Part shown: positions 1 to 10,938 of the stretch, piece by piece
How positions within the stretch are numbered: position 1 is the first letter of the stretch
How the letters are laid out: each line of letters starts with the position of its first letter
Assembly (NCBI RefSeq): GCF_003633775.1
Contig: NZ_RBIN01000003.1
Location: 248,001-312,000, forward strand
Source: Kushneria sinocarnis
GTDB lineage: Bacteria > Pseudomonadota > Gammaproteobacteria > Pseudomonadales > Halomonadaceae
Direction of reading: 5' to 3'
DNA length: 64,000 nucleotides
Made by a program: the position numbers and the translations under genes
The notes under the pieces: model-generated
Told to the model about the DNA's origin: nothing
The model's input: the letters and a program-made list of their open reading frames with translations, nothing else
Database searches by the model: none

Positions 1-333
1 ATGGGCCACGGCTTCAGCTGGGAGACCCGTGACCTGGAACAGGACCGTGCCGCCGCCGGGCAGGCGTGGCAACTCGCCGAGCAGCTGCTGAGCGATGCGC
101 GCTACGACTTCCTGCTCTTCGATGAACTCTCCTACATGCTCAAGTACGGCCATCTCGAAGCAGAGCGCGTTGCCTACGCCATCGCCGAACGGCCGCGCCA
201 TCAGAACGTGATCGTGACCGGGCGCACCATGGCGCGTGAACTGCAGGCGATCGCCGATACCATCAGCGTCATCCACGATGAACAGCACGCCTTTCGCCTT
301 GGCGTAAAGGCCCAGGCCGGCATCGAATACTGA
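1..333 (+). CDS. cobO: Cob(I)yrinic acid a,c-diamide adenosyltransferase, C-terminal part
   Basis: This is the C-terminal 110 residues of a CobO/BtuR-type corrinoid adenosyltransferase, which transfers the 5'-deoxyadenosyl group of ATP to the cobalt of the corrin ring. The first codon in the window is an internal Met of the family's MG-GF-W-T segment, so the P-loop half lies upstream of the window. Visible family features are LLFDEL, the VIVTGR segment and the closing KAQAGIEY. It heads a run of same-strand cobalamin genes, and cobB starts 23 bases after its stop. The identification is secure; the gene is truncated only by the window edge. Confidence 0.93.
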   Translation: MGHGFSWETRDLEQDRAAAGQAWQLAEQLLSDARYDFLLFDELSYMLKYGHLEAERVAYAIAERPRHQNVIVTGRTMARELQAIADTISVIHDEQHAFRLGVKAQAGIEY

Positions 334-356
334 AACTGCCGGACAGGGAGAGCGTC

Positions 357-1733
357 ATGACAGCTTTGCATACTGAAACGCGTCACTGCCCGGCCCTGCT
401 GGTGGGCGCCATGGCCTCCGGTCAGGGCAAGACCACGGTCACGGCTGCACTGGCGCGCTACCATCGCCGTCAGGGGCGACAGGTCGCGGTATTCAAGACC
501 GGGCCGGACTACCTTGATCCGCAGATCCTGGCAATGGCCGCCGAATCGCCGGTAGAGCCGCTCGATCTCTGGATGGCCGGTGAGGCCTGGTGTCGTCAGC
601 AGCTTTATCAGGCCGCCGGCTGGGCCGATCTGATTCTGATCGAAGGCGCCATGGGGCTGTTTGACGGAACACCGTCCAGCGGCGATCTGGCAGCCCGTTT
701 CGGTATCCCGGTCACCTGTGTCCTCAACGCCCGCGGCATGGCACAGACCGCTTCTGCCATCGCCCTGGGACTGGCACGCTATCGTGACGACATTCGCTTT
801 CACGGCCTGATCGCCAACGCCGTCGGCAGCGAGCGCCATCGTCAGCTGATCGCCGACAGCCTGCCGGCCGACATCCCCCTGCTCGCGACCCTGCCCCGCC
901 GCAATGAACTGGCTCTGCCCTCGCGCCATCTCGGCCTGATCCAGACCGGCGAAACGCCTGAGCGCGATGCCGAGCTGTGCCGTCAGCTGGATGCTGCCGC
1001 AGACACCCTGACCGACAGTCCCCTGATCGAACTGCCGCCAGCGGTTGGCTTTACACCCGGCGAAACGGAGATTCCCGAACCGGCGCTTGCCGGGCGTCGC
1101 ATCGCCATTGCCCGGGATGCCGCCTTTACCTTCCACTACGCCGCCAATCTGCGACTGCTCGAAGCGATGGGCGCAGAACTGCAGTTCTTTTCACCGCTGG
1201 CCGATGCCGCCCTGCCCGACGGGAGCGATGCCATCTGGCTCCCCGGCGGCTACCCGGAACTGCACGCCGCCGAACTGGCGGCCAATCGCACCATGATCGA
1301 TTCGCTGCACGCCGCCTGGCAGCGTGGGCTGCCCATGCTGGCCGAGTGCGGGGGCATGCTTTATCTCCAGCAATACCTGACCGATCTCGATGGCGCCACG
1401 CACACCATGGCCGGACTGCTGCCGGGCCGTGGCGAGATGCGCACCAAACGTGGCTGTCAGGGCATGCAGAGCGCGCCCCTGCCGGAGGGCACCCTGCGCG
1501 GTCACGCTCACCACCATGCCCGTAGCCATGACACACTGGCTCCACTCGCCCACGGCATTCGTTCGAGTCATACCGCGCCCGGCGAGGCGATCTATCGACA
1601 CGGGTCACTCACCGCCAGCTTCCTGCATCTGTTTTTTCCGTCGAATCCGAACGCCCTGGCGCAGCTGCTGACTTCGATCCAGTCCCCGACGGAACACGCC
1701 CGAACCGGGGAGCTTCATGGGACGACACCGTGA
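357..1733 (+). CDS. cobB: Cobyrinate a,c-diamide synthase CobB
   Basis: A 458-residue glutamine-dependent amidotransferase that amidates the a and c side chains of (hydrogeno)cobyrinic acid using ATP. The N-terminal dethiobiotin-synthase-like ATPase domain carries a P-loop, GAMASGQGKTT, at about residues 17-27. The C-terminal type I glutamine amidotransferase domain has GGYPELHA and the nucleophile in LAECGGM (Cys331). The ATG at 357 is preceded by a CAGGGAG ribosome-binding site. It lies between cobO and cobE, and cobE starts inside its stop codon. Together with CobN this fits the cobN-type cobalt insertion route. Length and motifs are normal for the family. Confidence 0.95.
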   Translation: MTALHTETRHCPALLVGAMASGQGKTTVTAALARYHRRQGRQVAVFKTGPDYLDPQILAMAAESPVEPLDLWMAGEAWCRQQLYQAAGWADLILIEGAMGLFDGTPSSGDLAARFGIPVTCVLNARGMAQTASAIALGLARYRDDIRFHGLIANAVGSERHRQLIADSLPADIPLLATLPRRNELALPSRHLGLIQTGETPERDAELCRQLDAAADTLTDSPLIELPPAVGFTPGETEIPEPALAGRRIAIARDAAFTFHYAANLRLLEAMGAELQFFSPLADAALPDGSDAIWLPGGYPELHAAELAANRTMIDSLHAAWQRGLPMLAECGGMLYLQQYLTDLDGATHTMAGLLPGRGEMRTKRGCQGMQSAPLPEGTLRGHAHHHARSHDTLAPLAHGIRSSHTAPGEAIYRHGSLTASFLHLFFPSNPNALAQLLTSIQSPTEHARTGELHGTTP

Positions 1734-2149
1734 CGGCAGTACTCGGCATGGGCTGCCGACGCGGCTGCACGGTCGAAGCGCTCGAATCGCTGATGCTGGC
1801 CTGCCTGGCGCGCCATGGCTGGCCCGTGGCGAGAGTGGCGGCACTGGCCACGCTGAACGACAAGTGTCGCGAACCCGGTCTGCGGCAGCTGGCAGCCCGC
1901 TACCGCTGGCCGCTGCTGGGATTCGAACGCGAGCAGCTCGACAGCTGGCGTCAGGCCATCAGTCGGCCGAGTACGGCAGCCGCCAGACACATGGCCGTGA
2001 CCAGCGTGGCCGAAGCCGCAGCGCTGGCCGGCTGCAGACAGCTCGACGATAGCGGCCACGTCACCCTGCTGGGGCCACGTCAGCAGAGTGACAGGGCCAC
2101 CGCAGCCCTCGCCGCTACCGTTTTTCGACCCCTTACCGAATCATCATGA
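1730..2149 (+). CDS. cobE: Cobalamin biosynthesis protein CobE (CbiG C-terminal-like)
   Basis: A 139-residue protein of the CobE/CbiG-C family. It opens with the family's glycine/cysteine motif, GMGCRRGCT, and has a conserved LATLNDK-type segment and a VAEAAAL segment in the C-terminal half. In the CbiG fusion this domain acts in ring contraction chemistry; the exact role of free-standing CobE is less settled. The GTG start at 1730 overlaps the TGA of cobB by four bases, which suggests translational coupling. The only purine-rich stretch nearby (GGGGAGC) is rather far upstream. Context within the cob operon supports the call strongly. Confidence 0.85.
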   Translation: MTAVLGMGCRRGCTVEALESLMLACLARHGWPVARVAALATLNDKCREPGLRQLAARYRWPLLGFEREQLDSWRQAISRPSTAAARHMAVTSVAEAAALAGCRQLDDSGHVTLLGPRQQSDRATAALAATVFRPLTESS

Positions 2150-2158
2150 GGATTTGCA

Positions 2159-3265
2159 ATGCCACAGCTCGACAAGATTCCCGCCACGGTCGTCACCGGC
2201 TTTCTCGGCAGTGGCAAGACCACCCTGCTGACCCACCTGTTGCGCCACGCCGGCAACAAGCGGATTGCCGTCATTGTCAATGAATTCGGTGAACTGGATG
2301 TCGATGCTGAACTGGTCCGGGGCTGCCGGCTGGAAGGCTGCGAGGACAACCCGGCAAGGGAAGTGGATAACGGTATATTCGAACTCGCCAACGGCTGTAT
2401 CTGCTGCACCGTCGAGGAGGAGTTCCTGCCGGTCATGCAGCAGCTGGTCGAACGGCGTGACGAGATCGATCATATCCTGATCGAAACCTCCGGCCTGGCC
2501 CTGCCCAAGCCGCTGGTGCAGGCCTTCAACTGGCCGGATATCAAGCGCTTCTGCACCGTCGACAGCGTGATTACGGTGGTCGATGGCCCGGCCCTGGCCG
2601 AGGGCCGGGTCGCCCATGACCCCTCGCGCATCGAGACCCAGCGGCTGGCCGACAGCAGCCTCGATCACGATCCCACCCTGCAGGAGCTGCTGGACGATCA
2701 GCTCGCCTCGGCGGATCTGGTGGTGATTGCCAAGAGCGATCAGCTCGGTGAAGCTGGCCTGCAGCAGGTCGAAACCTGGCTGTACGAACAGCTGCCCGAG
2801 CGGGTCAAGACACTTCGAGCCGCCAACGGCGAGGTCGAGCCGGCCGTGCTGCTGGGCATGGGCGCCGAATCGGAAAACCGCATCGAGACCCTGAAGACCC
2901 ATCATGATCATCACCATGAACAGGGTGAGGAGCACCATCACGCGCATGATGACTTCGACAACTGCGTGCTTCATCTTGGCGCCGTCGACACGACCCGCCT
3001 GCTGGAAGCGCTGAAGGATCAGATCGCCCGCCAGACCATCTACCGCATCAAGGGCTTTGCCGATGTCGGCAAGCCGATGCGCCAGATCGTGCACGGGGTG
3101 GGCAACCGGCTCTCCCATCACTTCGATCGTCTCTGGCGGGAGGATGATCTGCGTCGTACCCGACTGGTGGTGATCGGCAAGCAGCTGGATGCCGGCGCAC
3201 TGGAGCAGGCCGTGGCCACCGCAGCGCTGGACGACACCGCCATCCAGCACGAGCGGCAGGCCTGA
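2159..3265 (+). CDS. cobW: CobW-family G3E GTPase (metallochaperone)
   Basis: A 368-residue G3E-family GTPase. Walker A is GFLGSGKTT at residues 14-22, and the family's CXCC-type metal motif appears as CICC at residues 80-83. ETSGL and a guanine-recognition AKSD follow. A histidine-rich loop at about residues 248-265 probably binds metal. The C-terminal domain is the CobW_C fold. CobW proteins are thought to deliver cobalt to the CobN chelatase, and here cobN begins three bases after the cobW stop, which supports that role over a zinc chaperone (COG0523) role. The ATG is preceded by an AGGA ribosome-binding site. Confidence 0.93.
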   Translation: MPQLDKIPATVVTGFLGSGKTTLLTHLLRHAGNKRIAVIVNEFGELDVDAELVRGCRLEGCEDNPAREVDNGIFELANGCICCTVEEEFLPVMQQLVERRDEIDHILIETSGLALPKPLVQAFNWPDIKRFCTVDSVITVVDGPALAEGRVAHDPSRIETQRLADSSLDHDPTLQELLDDQLASADLVVIAKSDQLGEAGLQQVETWLYEQLPERVKTLRAANGEVEPAVLLGMGAESENRIETLKTHHDHHHEQGEEHHHAHDDFDNCVLHLGAVDTTRLLEALKDQIARQTIYRIKGFADVGKPMRQIVHGVGNRLSHHFDRLWREDDLRRTRLVVIGKQLDAGALEQAVATAALDDTAIQHERQA

Positions 3266-3268
3266 GCC

Positions 3269-6200
3269 ATGCACCTGCTGGCCTCACAGCCGGGCGGTTT
3301 CAGCGACGACGAGGGCATTATCGACCTCGGTCAGACGCCCGGCGAGCTGGTGATCCTGTCGGCCGCGGACAGTGTGCTGGCCCTGCTGGCCGAGCGGGCC
3401 GAGGCACTGCCGGACGATTACCCTTCGGTACGGCTGGCCAACTGGCTCAATCTCAAGCGCCCGGCCGCGCTGGATCTCTATCGTGACCGGGTGGCCGACC
3501 GCAGGGGATCGCAGGCCCCGCAGGGCACCCGGCTGATGGTGCTGTCACTGCTGGGCGGTGAAAGCTACTGGCAGTATGGGCTGGAGCAGTGTCAGGCGTG
3601 GGCGCGGGAAACGAACGGCACGCTGATCGTGGTGCCCGGCGAGGACTACGAGGATGACACCCTGCTGAACGCCGGTAACGTGGATTACGCCACCGCCAGG
3701 CGGGTCTGGCGCTATCTGCGCGAAGGCGGCCGGCACAATATCGATCAGCTCTACCGCTACCTGGCAAGTCTGGCCTTCGACCATGCCGATGAGGCCCTGC
3801 CGCCGAGTCGTACCCCGCGAGCCCTGCTCTATCAGCCGCAGGCGATCGGTGCCGTGGCCACCCTCGATGAGTGGCGCCAGCGCTGGCGAGCGGATGCCCC
3901 GGTGGCCGTGCTGGTGTTCTACCGCGCTCATCTGCAGGACGCCAACGTGGCGATGTTCGACGACCTGATCGAGACCATGCTCGCGGGCGGCCTCAATCCG
4001 CTGCCGATCGCGGTCGCCTCGCTCAAGGAATCCCTCTGTCTGGAGACCGTCAATGAGCTGATCGAGCAGGCCGATGCCGACATCATGCTCAACGCCACCG
4101 GCTTTGCCCTCTCCGGGACGGTCAACGCCTCGCTCTCCTCGACGCCGAGCGACTATCATCACCCCTTTCAGCGCGAGCTGCCGATCCTGCAGGTGATTCT
4201 CGCCAGCAACAGCGAAGCGGACTGGCGCGAGCAGTCCAATGGGCTGCGTTCACGCGACATCGCCATGCACATTGCGCTGCCGGAACTCGATGGTCGCATC
4301 ATCACCCGGGCCATCGGCTTCAAGTCGGGCGAGCGCTACAGCACTCGCACCCAGCATCAGGTGATCCGTTACGAACTCAACACCGAGCGCGCCCGGTTCG
4401 TCGTCGAGCTGGCAAGACGCTGGGCCGGACTGAGGCGTACCCCCGCCAGCCAAAAACGGATTGCGCTGATCCTGGCCAACTATCCTTCCAGTGATGGCCG
4501 CATTGGCAACGGTGTGGGGCTGGATACACCGGCCAGCACGCTGAACATCCTGCACGCCCTGAAGGAGGCCGGTTATCCGGTGGGCGACACCCTGCCACGC
4601 GATGCCACCGCGCTGATCGAGTGGCTGCAGGCCAGCGTGACCAATGATCCGGCCAGCTGGCGGACCCGCCCGGCGGCACAGAGCCTGGATCTGGCGACCT
4701 ATCGACGCTGGTTTGCCACCCTGCCCGAGCAGTGTCAGCAGGCCGTACTGGTGCGCTGGGGCGAGCCCGAGCAGGACCCGCGCTGCCGCCAGGGCCGACT
4801 GATGATCGCCGGCATGCGACTGGGCGAGACCTTCATCGGTGTTCAGCCCGAGCGGGGCTACGATGTGGATGAAGTGGGCAGCTATCACGCCGGCGATCTG
4901 GTACCGACCCACGCCTATCTCGCCTTCTACTGCTGGCTGCGGGAAGTCTACGGGGTGGACGGCGTGGTACACGTCGGCAAGCATGGCAATCTCGAGTGGC
5001 TGCCAGGCAAGAGCACCGCACTCTCCGAAACCTGCTGGCCGGACATTGCTCTCGGGCCGATGCCCCACCTCTATCCCTTCATCGTCAACGATCCCGGTGA
5101 AGGGGCCCAGGCCAAGCGACGCAGTCAGGCAGTGATCATTGATCACCTGATGCCGCCGATGACCCGTGCCGGCGTTCATGGCGAGCTGGCCGAACTCGAA
5201 CGGCTCACCGATGAATACTATCAGGCGCTGGGGCTGGACCAGCGCCGCGAGCAGTGGCTGCGCCGGGCCATCGTCGAGCAGCTGCAGCATTCCGAGCTGT
5301 TGGCCGAACTCGAGGCGATGCCTGCCAGCGACGGCCGGGACGGTGCGCTGGAAGCGACCCTTGATGAAGAAACCCGGCTGCTCAACCGCCTCGATGGCTA
5401 CCTCTGCGAGATCAAGGAAGCCCAGATTCGTAACGGCCTGCATCGTCTCGGTCAGTTGCCCGATGCGGACCGGCTGACCGATACACTGCTGTCACTGATG
5501 CGCCTGCCCCGGGGCGAGGCCCCCGAGGACGCCGGTATCCTGCATGCCCTGCGCGATGATCTGGCACTCGATGACGAGTTTGATCCGCTCGACAGTGATG
5601 CCGGTGCCTGGCCGGGACCATACCCCGATCTGTTACAGCAGGTGCTGCCGGACCGCCCCTGGCAGACGCGTCCCCATACCCGGGAGCGGCTGGAAGCGCT
5701 GGCTGGCCAGCTGGTCGAGAACCATCTGGTCCAAGGCGTTTCCCTGACCGAGCTGCCCGCCCGGCTCGAACGTACCCGAGCCCTGCTCGAAAGCGCGCAG
5801 CGTACCCTGCTGCCCGTATTGCACCGGAGTGTCGCTAACGAGCTCTCTGCGCTGCTCGATGGACTCGCGGGTCGCTTTGTCGCCCCCGGCCCGAGCGGTG
5901 CACCCACCCGCGGCCGGCTGGATGTGCTGCCCACGGGGCGCAATTTCTATGCGGTCGACAGTCGCGCCATTCCTTCCCGAACGGCCTGGCAGCTGGGTCA
6001 GCAATCGGCCGAAGCGCTGATCGAACGCCATCTCCAGGAACACGGCGATTATCCCGGGTCGATCGGCCTGTCGGTGTGGGGCACTGCCACCATGCGAACC
6101 GGGGGCGATGACATCGCGCAGGCAATGGCCCTGATGGGGGTGCGCCCGGTATGGGCCACCGGATCCCAGCGCGTGGTGGATTTCGAGGTGATTCCGCTCT

Positions 6201-7141
6201 TTCTGCTCGGCCGGCCAAGGGTGGATGTCACCCTGCGCGTCTCGGGTTTCTTCCGGGATGCCTTCCCCAACCTGATCCGGCTGTTCGACGCGGCGGTACA
6301 GAAGCTTGCCGAACTTACGGAACCCGGCGACAACCCCATCAGACGCCATGTCGAAGAGCAGCAGCAGGCGCTGATGACAGAGGGCCATGACCGGGAGAAT
6401 GCCCGACTCGAAGCCGGCTACCGTGTTTTCGGTGCCCGCCCGGACAGCTATGGCGCCGGGCTGCAATCCATGCTGGATGAGGGCCATTGGGAGAGCAGTG
6501 ACGATCTGGCGCGGGCCTGGATCGACCAGACCAGCTTCGCCTATGGTCAGACCGGTTTCGGCACCCCTGCCGGCCGTGCCCTTGCCCGCCAGCTCGGCCA
6601 GCTCGATGCCGTGCTGCACAACCAGGACAATCGCGAGCACGATCTGCTCGACTCCGGCGACTACGCCCGCTTCCAGGGCGGCATGGCCAATGCGGTACGC
6701 AGCCTGCGCGGTGAAGCCCCCGGCATTTATCACGGGGATCATGCCAATCCGGCCCGGCCGAAGGTACGGACCCTCAAGGAGGAGCTCAACCGGGTCGTGC
6801 GTGCCCGGGTGACCAACCCGAAGTGGATCGCCGGCATGCAGCGCCACGGCTACAAGGGAGCCTTCGAAATGGCAGCCAGCGTGGATTACCTGTTCGCCTA
6901 TGACGCCACGACCGGCCTGATCGATGATCACCAGTATGCCAACGTCACCGATGCTCTGGCGCTGGAGCCGGAAAACCGGGCCTTCATGGCCGAACACAAT
7001 CCACGCGCGCTGAAGGATATGGGTGAGCGCCTGCTGGAAGCCATTCAGCGCGGGCTCTGGGCCTCACCAGGTGAGTACCGGCAACAGCTGGAAGCGTTGC
7101 TGCTCGATCTGGACGCCCGCGAGGAGCAGGCCGCCTCATGA
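3269..7141 (+). CDS. cobN: Cobaltochelatase subunit CobN
   Basis: A 1290-residue large chelatase subunit related to ChlH/BchH, which inserts Co2+ into hydrogenobyrinic acid a,c-diamide in complex with CobS and CobT. Family segments are clear, including [16 protein letters not shown] around residue 571 and a conserved C-terminal half ending in an all-helical tail. Length matches CobN. It is coupled to cobW upstream and overlaps cobQ downstream by four bases (ATGA). No cobS or cobT is present in the window, so the AAA partner subunits must be encoded elsewhere or be supplied by related MoxR/VWA proteins. Confidence 0.96.
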   Translation: MHLLASQPGGFSDDEGIIDLGQTPGELVILSAADSVLALLAERAEALPDDYPSVRLANWLNLKRPAALDLYRDRVADRRGSQAPQGTRLMVLSLLGGESYWQYGLEQCQAWARETNGTLIVVPGEDYEDDTLLNAGNVDYATARRVWRYLREGGRHNIDQLYRYLASLAFDHADEALPPSRTPRALLYQPQAIGAVATLDEWRQRWRADAPVAVLVFYRAHLQDANVAMFDDLIETMLAGGLNPLPIAVASLKESLCLETVNELIEQADADIMLNATGFALSGTVNASLSSTPSDYHHPFQRELPILQVILASNSEADWREQSNGLRSRDIAMHIALPELDGRIITRAIGFKSGERYSTRTQHQVIRYELNTERARFVVELARRWAGLRRTPASQKRIALILANYPSSDGRIGNGVGLDTPASTLNILHALKEAGYPVGDTLPRDATALIEWLQASVTNDPASWRTRPAAQSLDLATYRRWFATLPEQCQQAVLVRWGEPEQDPRCRQGRLMIAGMRLGETFIGVQPERGYDVDEVGSYHAGDLVPTHAYLAFYCWLREVYGVDGVVHVGKHGNLEWLPGKSTALSETCWPDIALGPMPHLYPFIVNDPGEGAQAKRRSQAVIIDHLMPPMTRAGVHGELAELERLTDEYYQALGLDQRREQWLRRAIVEQLQHSELLAELEAMPASDGRDGALEATLDEETRLLNRLDGYLCEIKEAQIRNGLHRLGQLPDADRLTDTLLSLMRLPRGEAPEDAGILHALRDDLALDDEFDPLDSDAGAWPGPYPDLLQQVLPDRPWQTRPHTRERLEALAGQLVENHLVQGVSLTELPARLERTRALLESAQRTLLPVLHRSVANELSALLDGLAGRFVAPGPSGAPTRGRLDVLPTGRNFYAVDSRAIPSRTAWQLGQQSAEALIERHLQEHGDYPGSIGLSVWGTATMRTGGDDIAQAMALMGVRPVWATGSQRVVDFEVIPLFLLGRPRVDVTLRVSGFFRDAFPNLIRLFDAAVQKLAELTEPGDNPIRRHVEEQQQALMTEGHDRENARLEAGYRVFGARPDSYGAGLQSMLDEGHWESSDDLARAWIDQTSFAYGQTGFGTPAGRALARQLGQLDAVLHNQDNREHDLLDSGDYARFQGGMANAVRSLRGEAPGIYHGDHANPARPKVRTLKEELNRVVRARVTNPKWIAGMQRHGYKGAFEMAASVDYLFAYDATTGLIDDHQYANVTDALALEPENRAFMAEHNPRALKDMGERLLEAIQRGLWASPGEYRQQLEALLLDLDAREEQAAS

Positions 7142-8646
7142 CCTCTACCTACGGTACCCCCCGCCACCGTTTCAGGGCCGATCGCACCCTGATGATCCAA
7201 GGCACGACCTCGGACGCCGGCAAGAGCGCACTGGCCACGGCCCTGTGCCGCCTGCTCGCCAGGCGGGGCCATCGCGTGGCCCCCTTCAAGCCACAGAACA
7301 TGGCGCTCAACAGCGCCGTGACCATTGATGGCGGTGAAATCGGTCGCGCCCAGGCGGTGCAGGCCATGGCTGCCGGCATCGAGGCTCGGGTGGATTTCAA
7401 TCCGATCCTGCTCAAGCCCACCTCAGATCAGGGCTCGCAGGTCATTGTCGGGGGGCAGGCGATCGGCACCATGCGGGCCGCCGAGTACTACCGTCACAAG
7501 CCGGCGCTGCTCGACGAGGTCATTGCGGCCCACGACCGCCTCAGCGACGAGTTCGATCATGTCATCGTCGAAGGTGCCGGCAGTGCGGCAGAGATCAATC
7601 TGCGTGCCCACGATCTTGCCAACATGGGGTTTGCCGAAGCCATCGACTGCCCGGTGATACTGATTGCCGACATCGATCGCGGCGGCGTCTTCGCCCACCT
7701 GGTCGGCACCCTGGCAGTGCTGCCCGAGACCGAACGCGAGCGCATCGTCGGCTTTGTCATCAACCGCTTTCGAGGTGACCCGGCCCTGCTCCGGTCCGGG
7801 CTGGAATGGCTGGAACACGAAACCGGTCGCCCGGTGCTGGGCGTGCTGCCCTGGCTCGAGAATCTGCATGTCGAAGCCGAGGACAGCCTCTCCCGCGCCG
7901 AGGACTCACACCACGAGAGTGCCCGGCTGAAGGTGGTGGTGCCGCTGCTGCCCCGGCTGAGCAATCACACCGATTTCGACGCCCTGCGCCTGCACCCCGA
8001 TATCAGCCTGAAGTTCTGTCACACGCCAGAGCCCGGCGATCTGATCATTCTGCCGGGCAGCAAGCACGTGCGCGCCGATCTCGACTGGCTGCGCGCCCGG
8101 GGCTGGGAAACGGCCATCAGTCGTCATCTGCGCTACGGCGGTCGGGTGATGGGCATCTGCGGCGGTTATCAGATGCTGGGACATCGCATCATTGATCCGG
8201 ATGGCGTCGAGGGGGAAGCCGGCGAAAGTGACGGACTGGGCTGGCTGGATCTCACCACCACGCTCAAGGCCGATAAGCAGCTGCGACGCGTCACCGGCCA
8301 TTGCCTGCTCGGCGGGGCGCCCGGCACCCCCCTGACCGGTTACGAGATCCATGTCGGCGAGAGCCGCGGCACCGGACTGCGTGATGATATCTTCCTGCTC
8401 GAGGATGGTCGCCGGGACGGTGCGCTCAGTGCCGATGGCCGCATTCTCGGCACCTATCTGCACGGCATCTTCGATCGCCGGGAAACCCTCGAATGCCTGC
8501 TGGAGTGGGCAGGACTGAAGCAGCCGCAGCCCTTTGATTATGATGCCTTTCGACTGGCCGAAATCGATCGCCTGGCCGATGCCGTAGAGGAGAGCCTGGA
8601 TATCGGTCAGCTGATCCCCGGGGCACGCCCTCCGCAACGGCCATGA
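7138..8646 (+). CDS. cobQ: Cobyric acid synthase CobQ
   Basis: A 502-residue glutamine-dependent amidotransferase that amidates the b, d, e and g side chains of adenosylcobyrinic acid a,c-diamide. The P-loop-like segment is [10 protein letters not shown] at residues 22-31, followed by the family signature KPQNMALNS. The class I amidotransferase domain has [11 protein letters not shown] with nucleophile Cys341, and a late histidine in GTYLHGIFD. The ATG overlaps the cobN stop. It is the last gene of the operon visible here; about 135 bases separate it from the next gene. No intrinsic terminator with a T-run was seen after it. Confidence 0.96.
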   Translation: MTSTYGTPRHRFRADRTLMIQGTTSDAGKSALATALCRLLARRGHRVAPFKPQNMALNSAVTIDGGEIGRAQAVQAMAAGIEARVDFNPILLKPTSDQGSQVIVGGQAIGTMRAAEYYRHKPALLDEVIAAHDRLSDEFDHVIVEGAGSAAEINLRAHDLANMGFAEAIDCPVILIADIDRGGVFAHLVGTLAVLPETERERIVGFVINRFRGDPALLRSGLEWLEHETGRPVLGVLPWLENLHVEAEDSLSRAEDSHHESARLKVVVPLLPRLSNHTDFDALRLHPDISLKFCHTPEPGDLIILPGSKHVRADLDWLRARGWETAISRHLRYGGRVMGICGGYQMLGHRIIDPDGVEGEAGESDGLGWLDLTTTLKADKQLRRVTGHCLLGGAPGTPLTGYEIHVGESRGTGLRDDIFLLEDGRRDGALSADGRILGTYLHGIFDRRETLECLLEWAGLKQPQPFDYDAFRLAEIDRLADAVEESLDIGQLIPGARPPQRP

Positions 8647-8708
8647 AATCGTTCAGCCCATTGCCCGGATGCGACCTTTTCATCAGCGAAACCCAACTTT
8701 GCGGATAG

Positions 8709-8737
8709 CTGGCGACTGCCCGACAGTGTTCTAAACT
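8709..8737 (+). promoter_or_regulatory. Possible weak sigma-70 promoter before the 66-residue ORF
   Basis: TAAACT at 8732-8737 could serve as a -10 element, with a poor -35 (CTGGCG, 8709-8714) at 17-base spacing. It lies about 45 bases upstream of the ATG at 8783. Only partial matches are seen, so this is tentative. Confidence 0.22.
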
Positions 8738-8782
8738 CGAACCATTGCAGCCCCTGATAACCAGAAAAGAAAGGGTAACCCC

Positions 8783-8983
8783 ATGGCCATGGAACAGGTG
8801 AAAGGTCTCGTGGATGCCGATTATGCCCGTGCGTTGAAGGCAATGGCCAAACGCAAGGGCATATCGGAGGAAGAACTGGTTGGACGCGCCGTCACCCACA
8901 TGGTGCACTTCGAACTGCAGCTGAGCAGCCGCGTGCGCCGGCATGCACCGGATTCCGACGAGCTCGGCAATCGCATGGTCTGA
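8783..8983 (+). CDS. Hypothetical 66-residue protein
   Basis: A small ORF with a good AGAAAGGG ribosome-binding site and its own upstream gap. It encodes a charged, probably helical protein with no signal peptide, membrane segment or cysteine. The N-terminal half (VDADYARALKAMAKRKGISEEELVG) resembles the helix-turn-helix part of small ribbon-helix-helix-like proteins only superficially, so no function is assigned. A second in-frame ATG two codons downstream (8789) is an alternative start. It is isolated between the cob operon and a convergent chemoreceptor gene. I consider it probably real because of start context and normal codon use. Confidence 0.6.
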   Translation: MAMEQVKGLVDADYARALKAMAKRKGISEEELVGRAVTHMVHFELQLSSRVRRHAPDSDELGNRMV

Positions 8984-9043
8984 GTACATCAAACGGCACG
9001 TTCACTGACCGGGCCCGCGGCTCACACCGCGAGCCAGCCACGA

Positions 9044-10825
9044 TCAGAAGGTTTCCCAGTCATCCGATTCGACAGCAACGGGCTCGGCACGCCCGGACTC
9101 CTGCCCCTGCCCGTCTTCCCGAGCGCCGGATCGACGAGAGCCTGCAGCCCTGTCGAGCCCTGCTGCCTTCTCGGAGCGTCCATGCCGTTCGCCAGCCGCT
9201 GACTCGCTTCGACCGGCTGCAGTACCCGAGGATCCGGGGCGTGATGCTTCAACCATCACCGGAACCACACCCTCCGCCAGCCGGAAGGAAGCCACGGCTT
9301 CGTGCAACCTGCCCGCCTGGGTCTGCAGGTCCTGGGCCGCGGCCGCCGACTCCTCGACCAGTGCCGCATTGTTCTGCGTAACCTGATCCATCTGGGATAT
9401 GGCCTGATTGACCTGTTCGATACCGTTGGACTGCTCGCCCGATGCCTGCGAGATCTCCTCGAGCAGCTGACTGACGTTGCGTACCTGCTGAACCACCTCG
9501 TTCATGGACCCCTTCGTGCGCTCGACCACGGTCATCCCTTCTGCGGTACGACTGCCCGCATCGGTCACCAGCGTCTTGATCTCCTTGGCGGCATCGGCAC
9601 TGCGACTGGCCAGTTGCCGGACTTCTCCGGCCACCACGGCAAAGCCACGACCGTGCTCACCGGCCCGAGCGGCTTCCACCGAAGCGTTCAGCGCCAGCAG
9701 GTTGGTCTGAAAGGCAATGCCATCAATCACCTCGATGATGTCGGTGATCCGCTTCGAGCTTTCATCGATGCCCTGCATGGTGGTTACCATTTCCTCGACA
9801 TCCTGACCGCTGCGCCCTACCGACTGCGAAGCAGTCAGCGCCATGGTATGCGCCTGCTCGGCATTCTGGGCATTCTGACGCACTGTGGCCGTCATCTGCT
9901 CCATGCTGGCCGCGGTCTCCTCAAGCGAGGCAGCCTGCTGCTCGGTCCGACCGGAGAGATCGTTACTGCCGGCGGCAATCTCGCTGGAGCGCGAGCCCAC
10001 CAGCTCACTGCTCTCCCGAATGGTACCGACAGTCCGGACCAGACTGCCCTGCATGCGGCGCAATCCTTCGAAGAGCTGACCGATCTCGTTGCGACTGCCC
10101 TCCCGGATGTGGTGTGCGAGATCACCACGGGCGATGTGATCAAGATGGGCAACGGCCTCGCCCAGCGGGCGGGTAATCACCCGGGCGAACAGCATGCGAA
10201 TGGCAAGCACGATGCCAAGAATCACCATGGCAATGATGGCCATGGTCCAGTTGATGGCCGTCTGTCGGCTTTCGGCAGCCTGGTCCAGCGCCGCGGAGAT
10301 CCGGTTGCGATGAGCAATCAGGGCATCCACCGAGTCTTCGAAGCGGGCATCCATCTTCGGTACCACGGTACGAGCCACTTCCCGGTAGCGCTCCAGATCT
10401 CCCGCTCGCAGAGCGGTAAACAGTGGCTCGAGCCCCTGTTCGATATATTCGTTCTGGCGTTGCTGAAAGGTTTCTGCCAGCGCCGTTTCAGTCCCTTCCT
10501 GATTCCCTGACTGATAGTTCGCCATGCTCGCCTGCGCCTTGCCCAGGGTTTCACGCGCCTGATCCAGCCACTCATTCACCTGCTGCTGACTGCTGCCATC
10601 GGCAGCATCACGCTGGGCATTGGTCAGTCGCACACGTGTGGTACGCAGATGATTGATGCTGTCGGCAATATCCAGTGTGGTCTGGATCTCGTCATGCGTT
10701 CGATCCAGTGACCGGTTGGTCACATGAAGACTGTAGACCCCGTAACCGATAGAGCCGACGAAAAGTGCTGCAAGTAACGCAAGTCCTGCCGTCAGCAGCG
10801 TCATTACCCTGATGTTTTTAAGCAT
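9044..10825 (-). CDS. Methyl-accepting chemotaxis protein
   Basis: A transmembrane chemoreceptor of 593 residues. TM1 spans about residues 7-30, then comes a periplasmic four-helix-bundle (Tar/Tsr-like) ligand domain. TM2 is near residues 190-213, followed by HAMP and a long cytoplasmic signalling domain. The hairpin tip is typical: [19 protein letters not shown], then [12 protein letters not shown]. The protein ends in DDWETF, matching the CheR/CheB-binding pentapeptide (NWETF in E. coli Tsr/Tar), so it is probably a high-abundance type receptor. The ligand is not predictable. I chose the ATG at 10825; an in-frame TTG at 10831 would add two residues. A sigma-28-like promoter lies upstream. 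Confidence 0.93.
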   Translation of the reverse strand: MLKNIRVMTLLTAGLALLAALFVGSIGYGVYSLHVTNRSLDRTHDEIQTTLDIADSINHLRTTRVRLTNAQRDAADGSSQQQVNEWLDQARETLGKAQASMANYQSGNQEGTETALAETFQQRQNEYIEQGLEPLFTALRAGDLERYREVARTVVPKMDARFEDSVDALIAHRNRISAALDQAAESRQTAINWTMAIIAMVILGIVLAIRMLFARVITRPLGEAVAHLDHIARGDLAHHIREGSRNEIGQLFEGLRRMQGSLVRTVGTIRESSELVGSRSSEIAAGSNDLSGRTEQQAASLEETAASMEQMTATVRQNAQNAEQAHTMALTASQSVGRSGQDVEEMVTTMQGIDESSKRITDIIEVIDGIAFQTNLLALNASVEAARAGEHGRGFAVVAGEVRQLASRSADAAKEIKTLVTDAGSRTAEGMTVVERTKGSMNEVVQQVRNVSQLLEEISQASGEQSNGIEQVNQAISQMDQVTQNNAALVEESAAAAQDLQTQAGRLHEAVASFRLAEGVVPVMVEASRPGSSGTAAGRSESAAGERHGRSEKAAGLDRAAGSRRSGAREDGQGQESGRAEPVAVESDDWETF

Positions 10826-10910
10826 TCTCAACCGTGACCATAACCGATGAAATCAATGGCACCGGTTAAACCGATGCCCGGCCTGCTCGGGTCATGCCGA
10901 GCACACAGGC

Positions 10911-10938
10911 ATATCGGCAGGTATTACATCGCGGTTTA
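10911..10938 (-). promoter_or_regulatory. Sigma-28 (FliA) type promoter for the chemoreceptor gene
   Basis: Read on the minus strand, TAAA (10938-10935) is followed after 16 bases by GCCGATAT (10918-10911), against the flagellar consensus TAAA-N15-GCCGATAA. The -10 matches at 7 of 8 positions. It sits about 85 bases upstream of the chemoreceptor start, the expected arrangement for a class III flagellar/chemotaxis gene. Confidence 0.7.

Noticed and set aside
5633-6997. Minus-strand ORF opposite cobN (454 codons)
   Set aside because: Antisense to a gene with secure conserved motifs.
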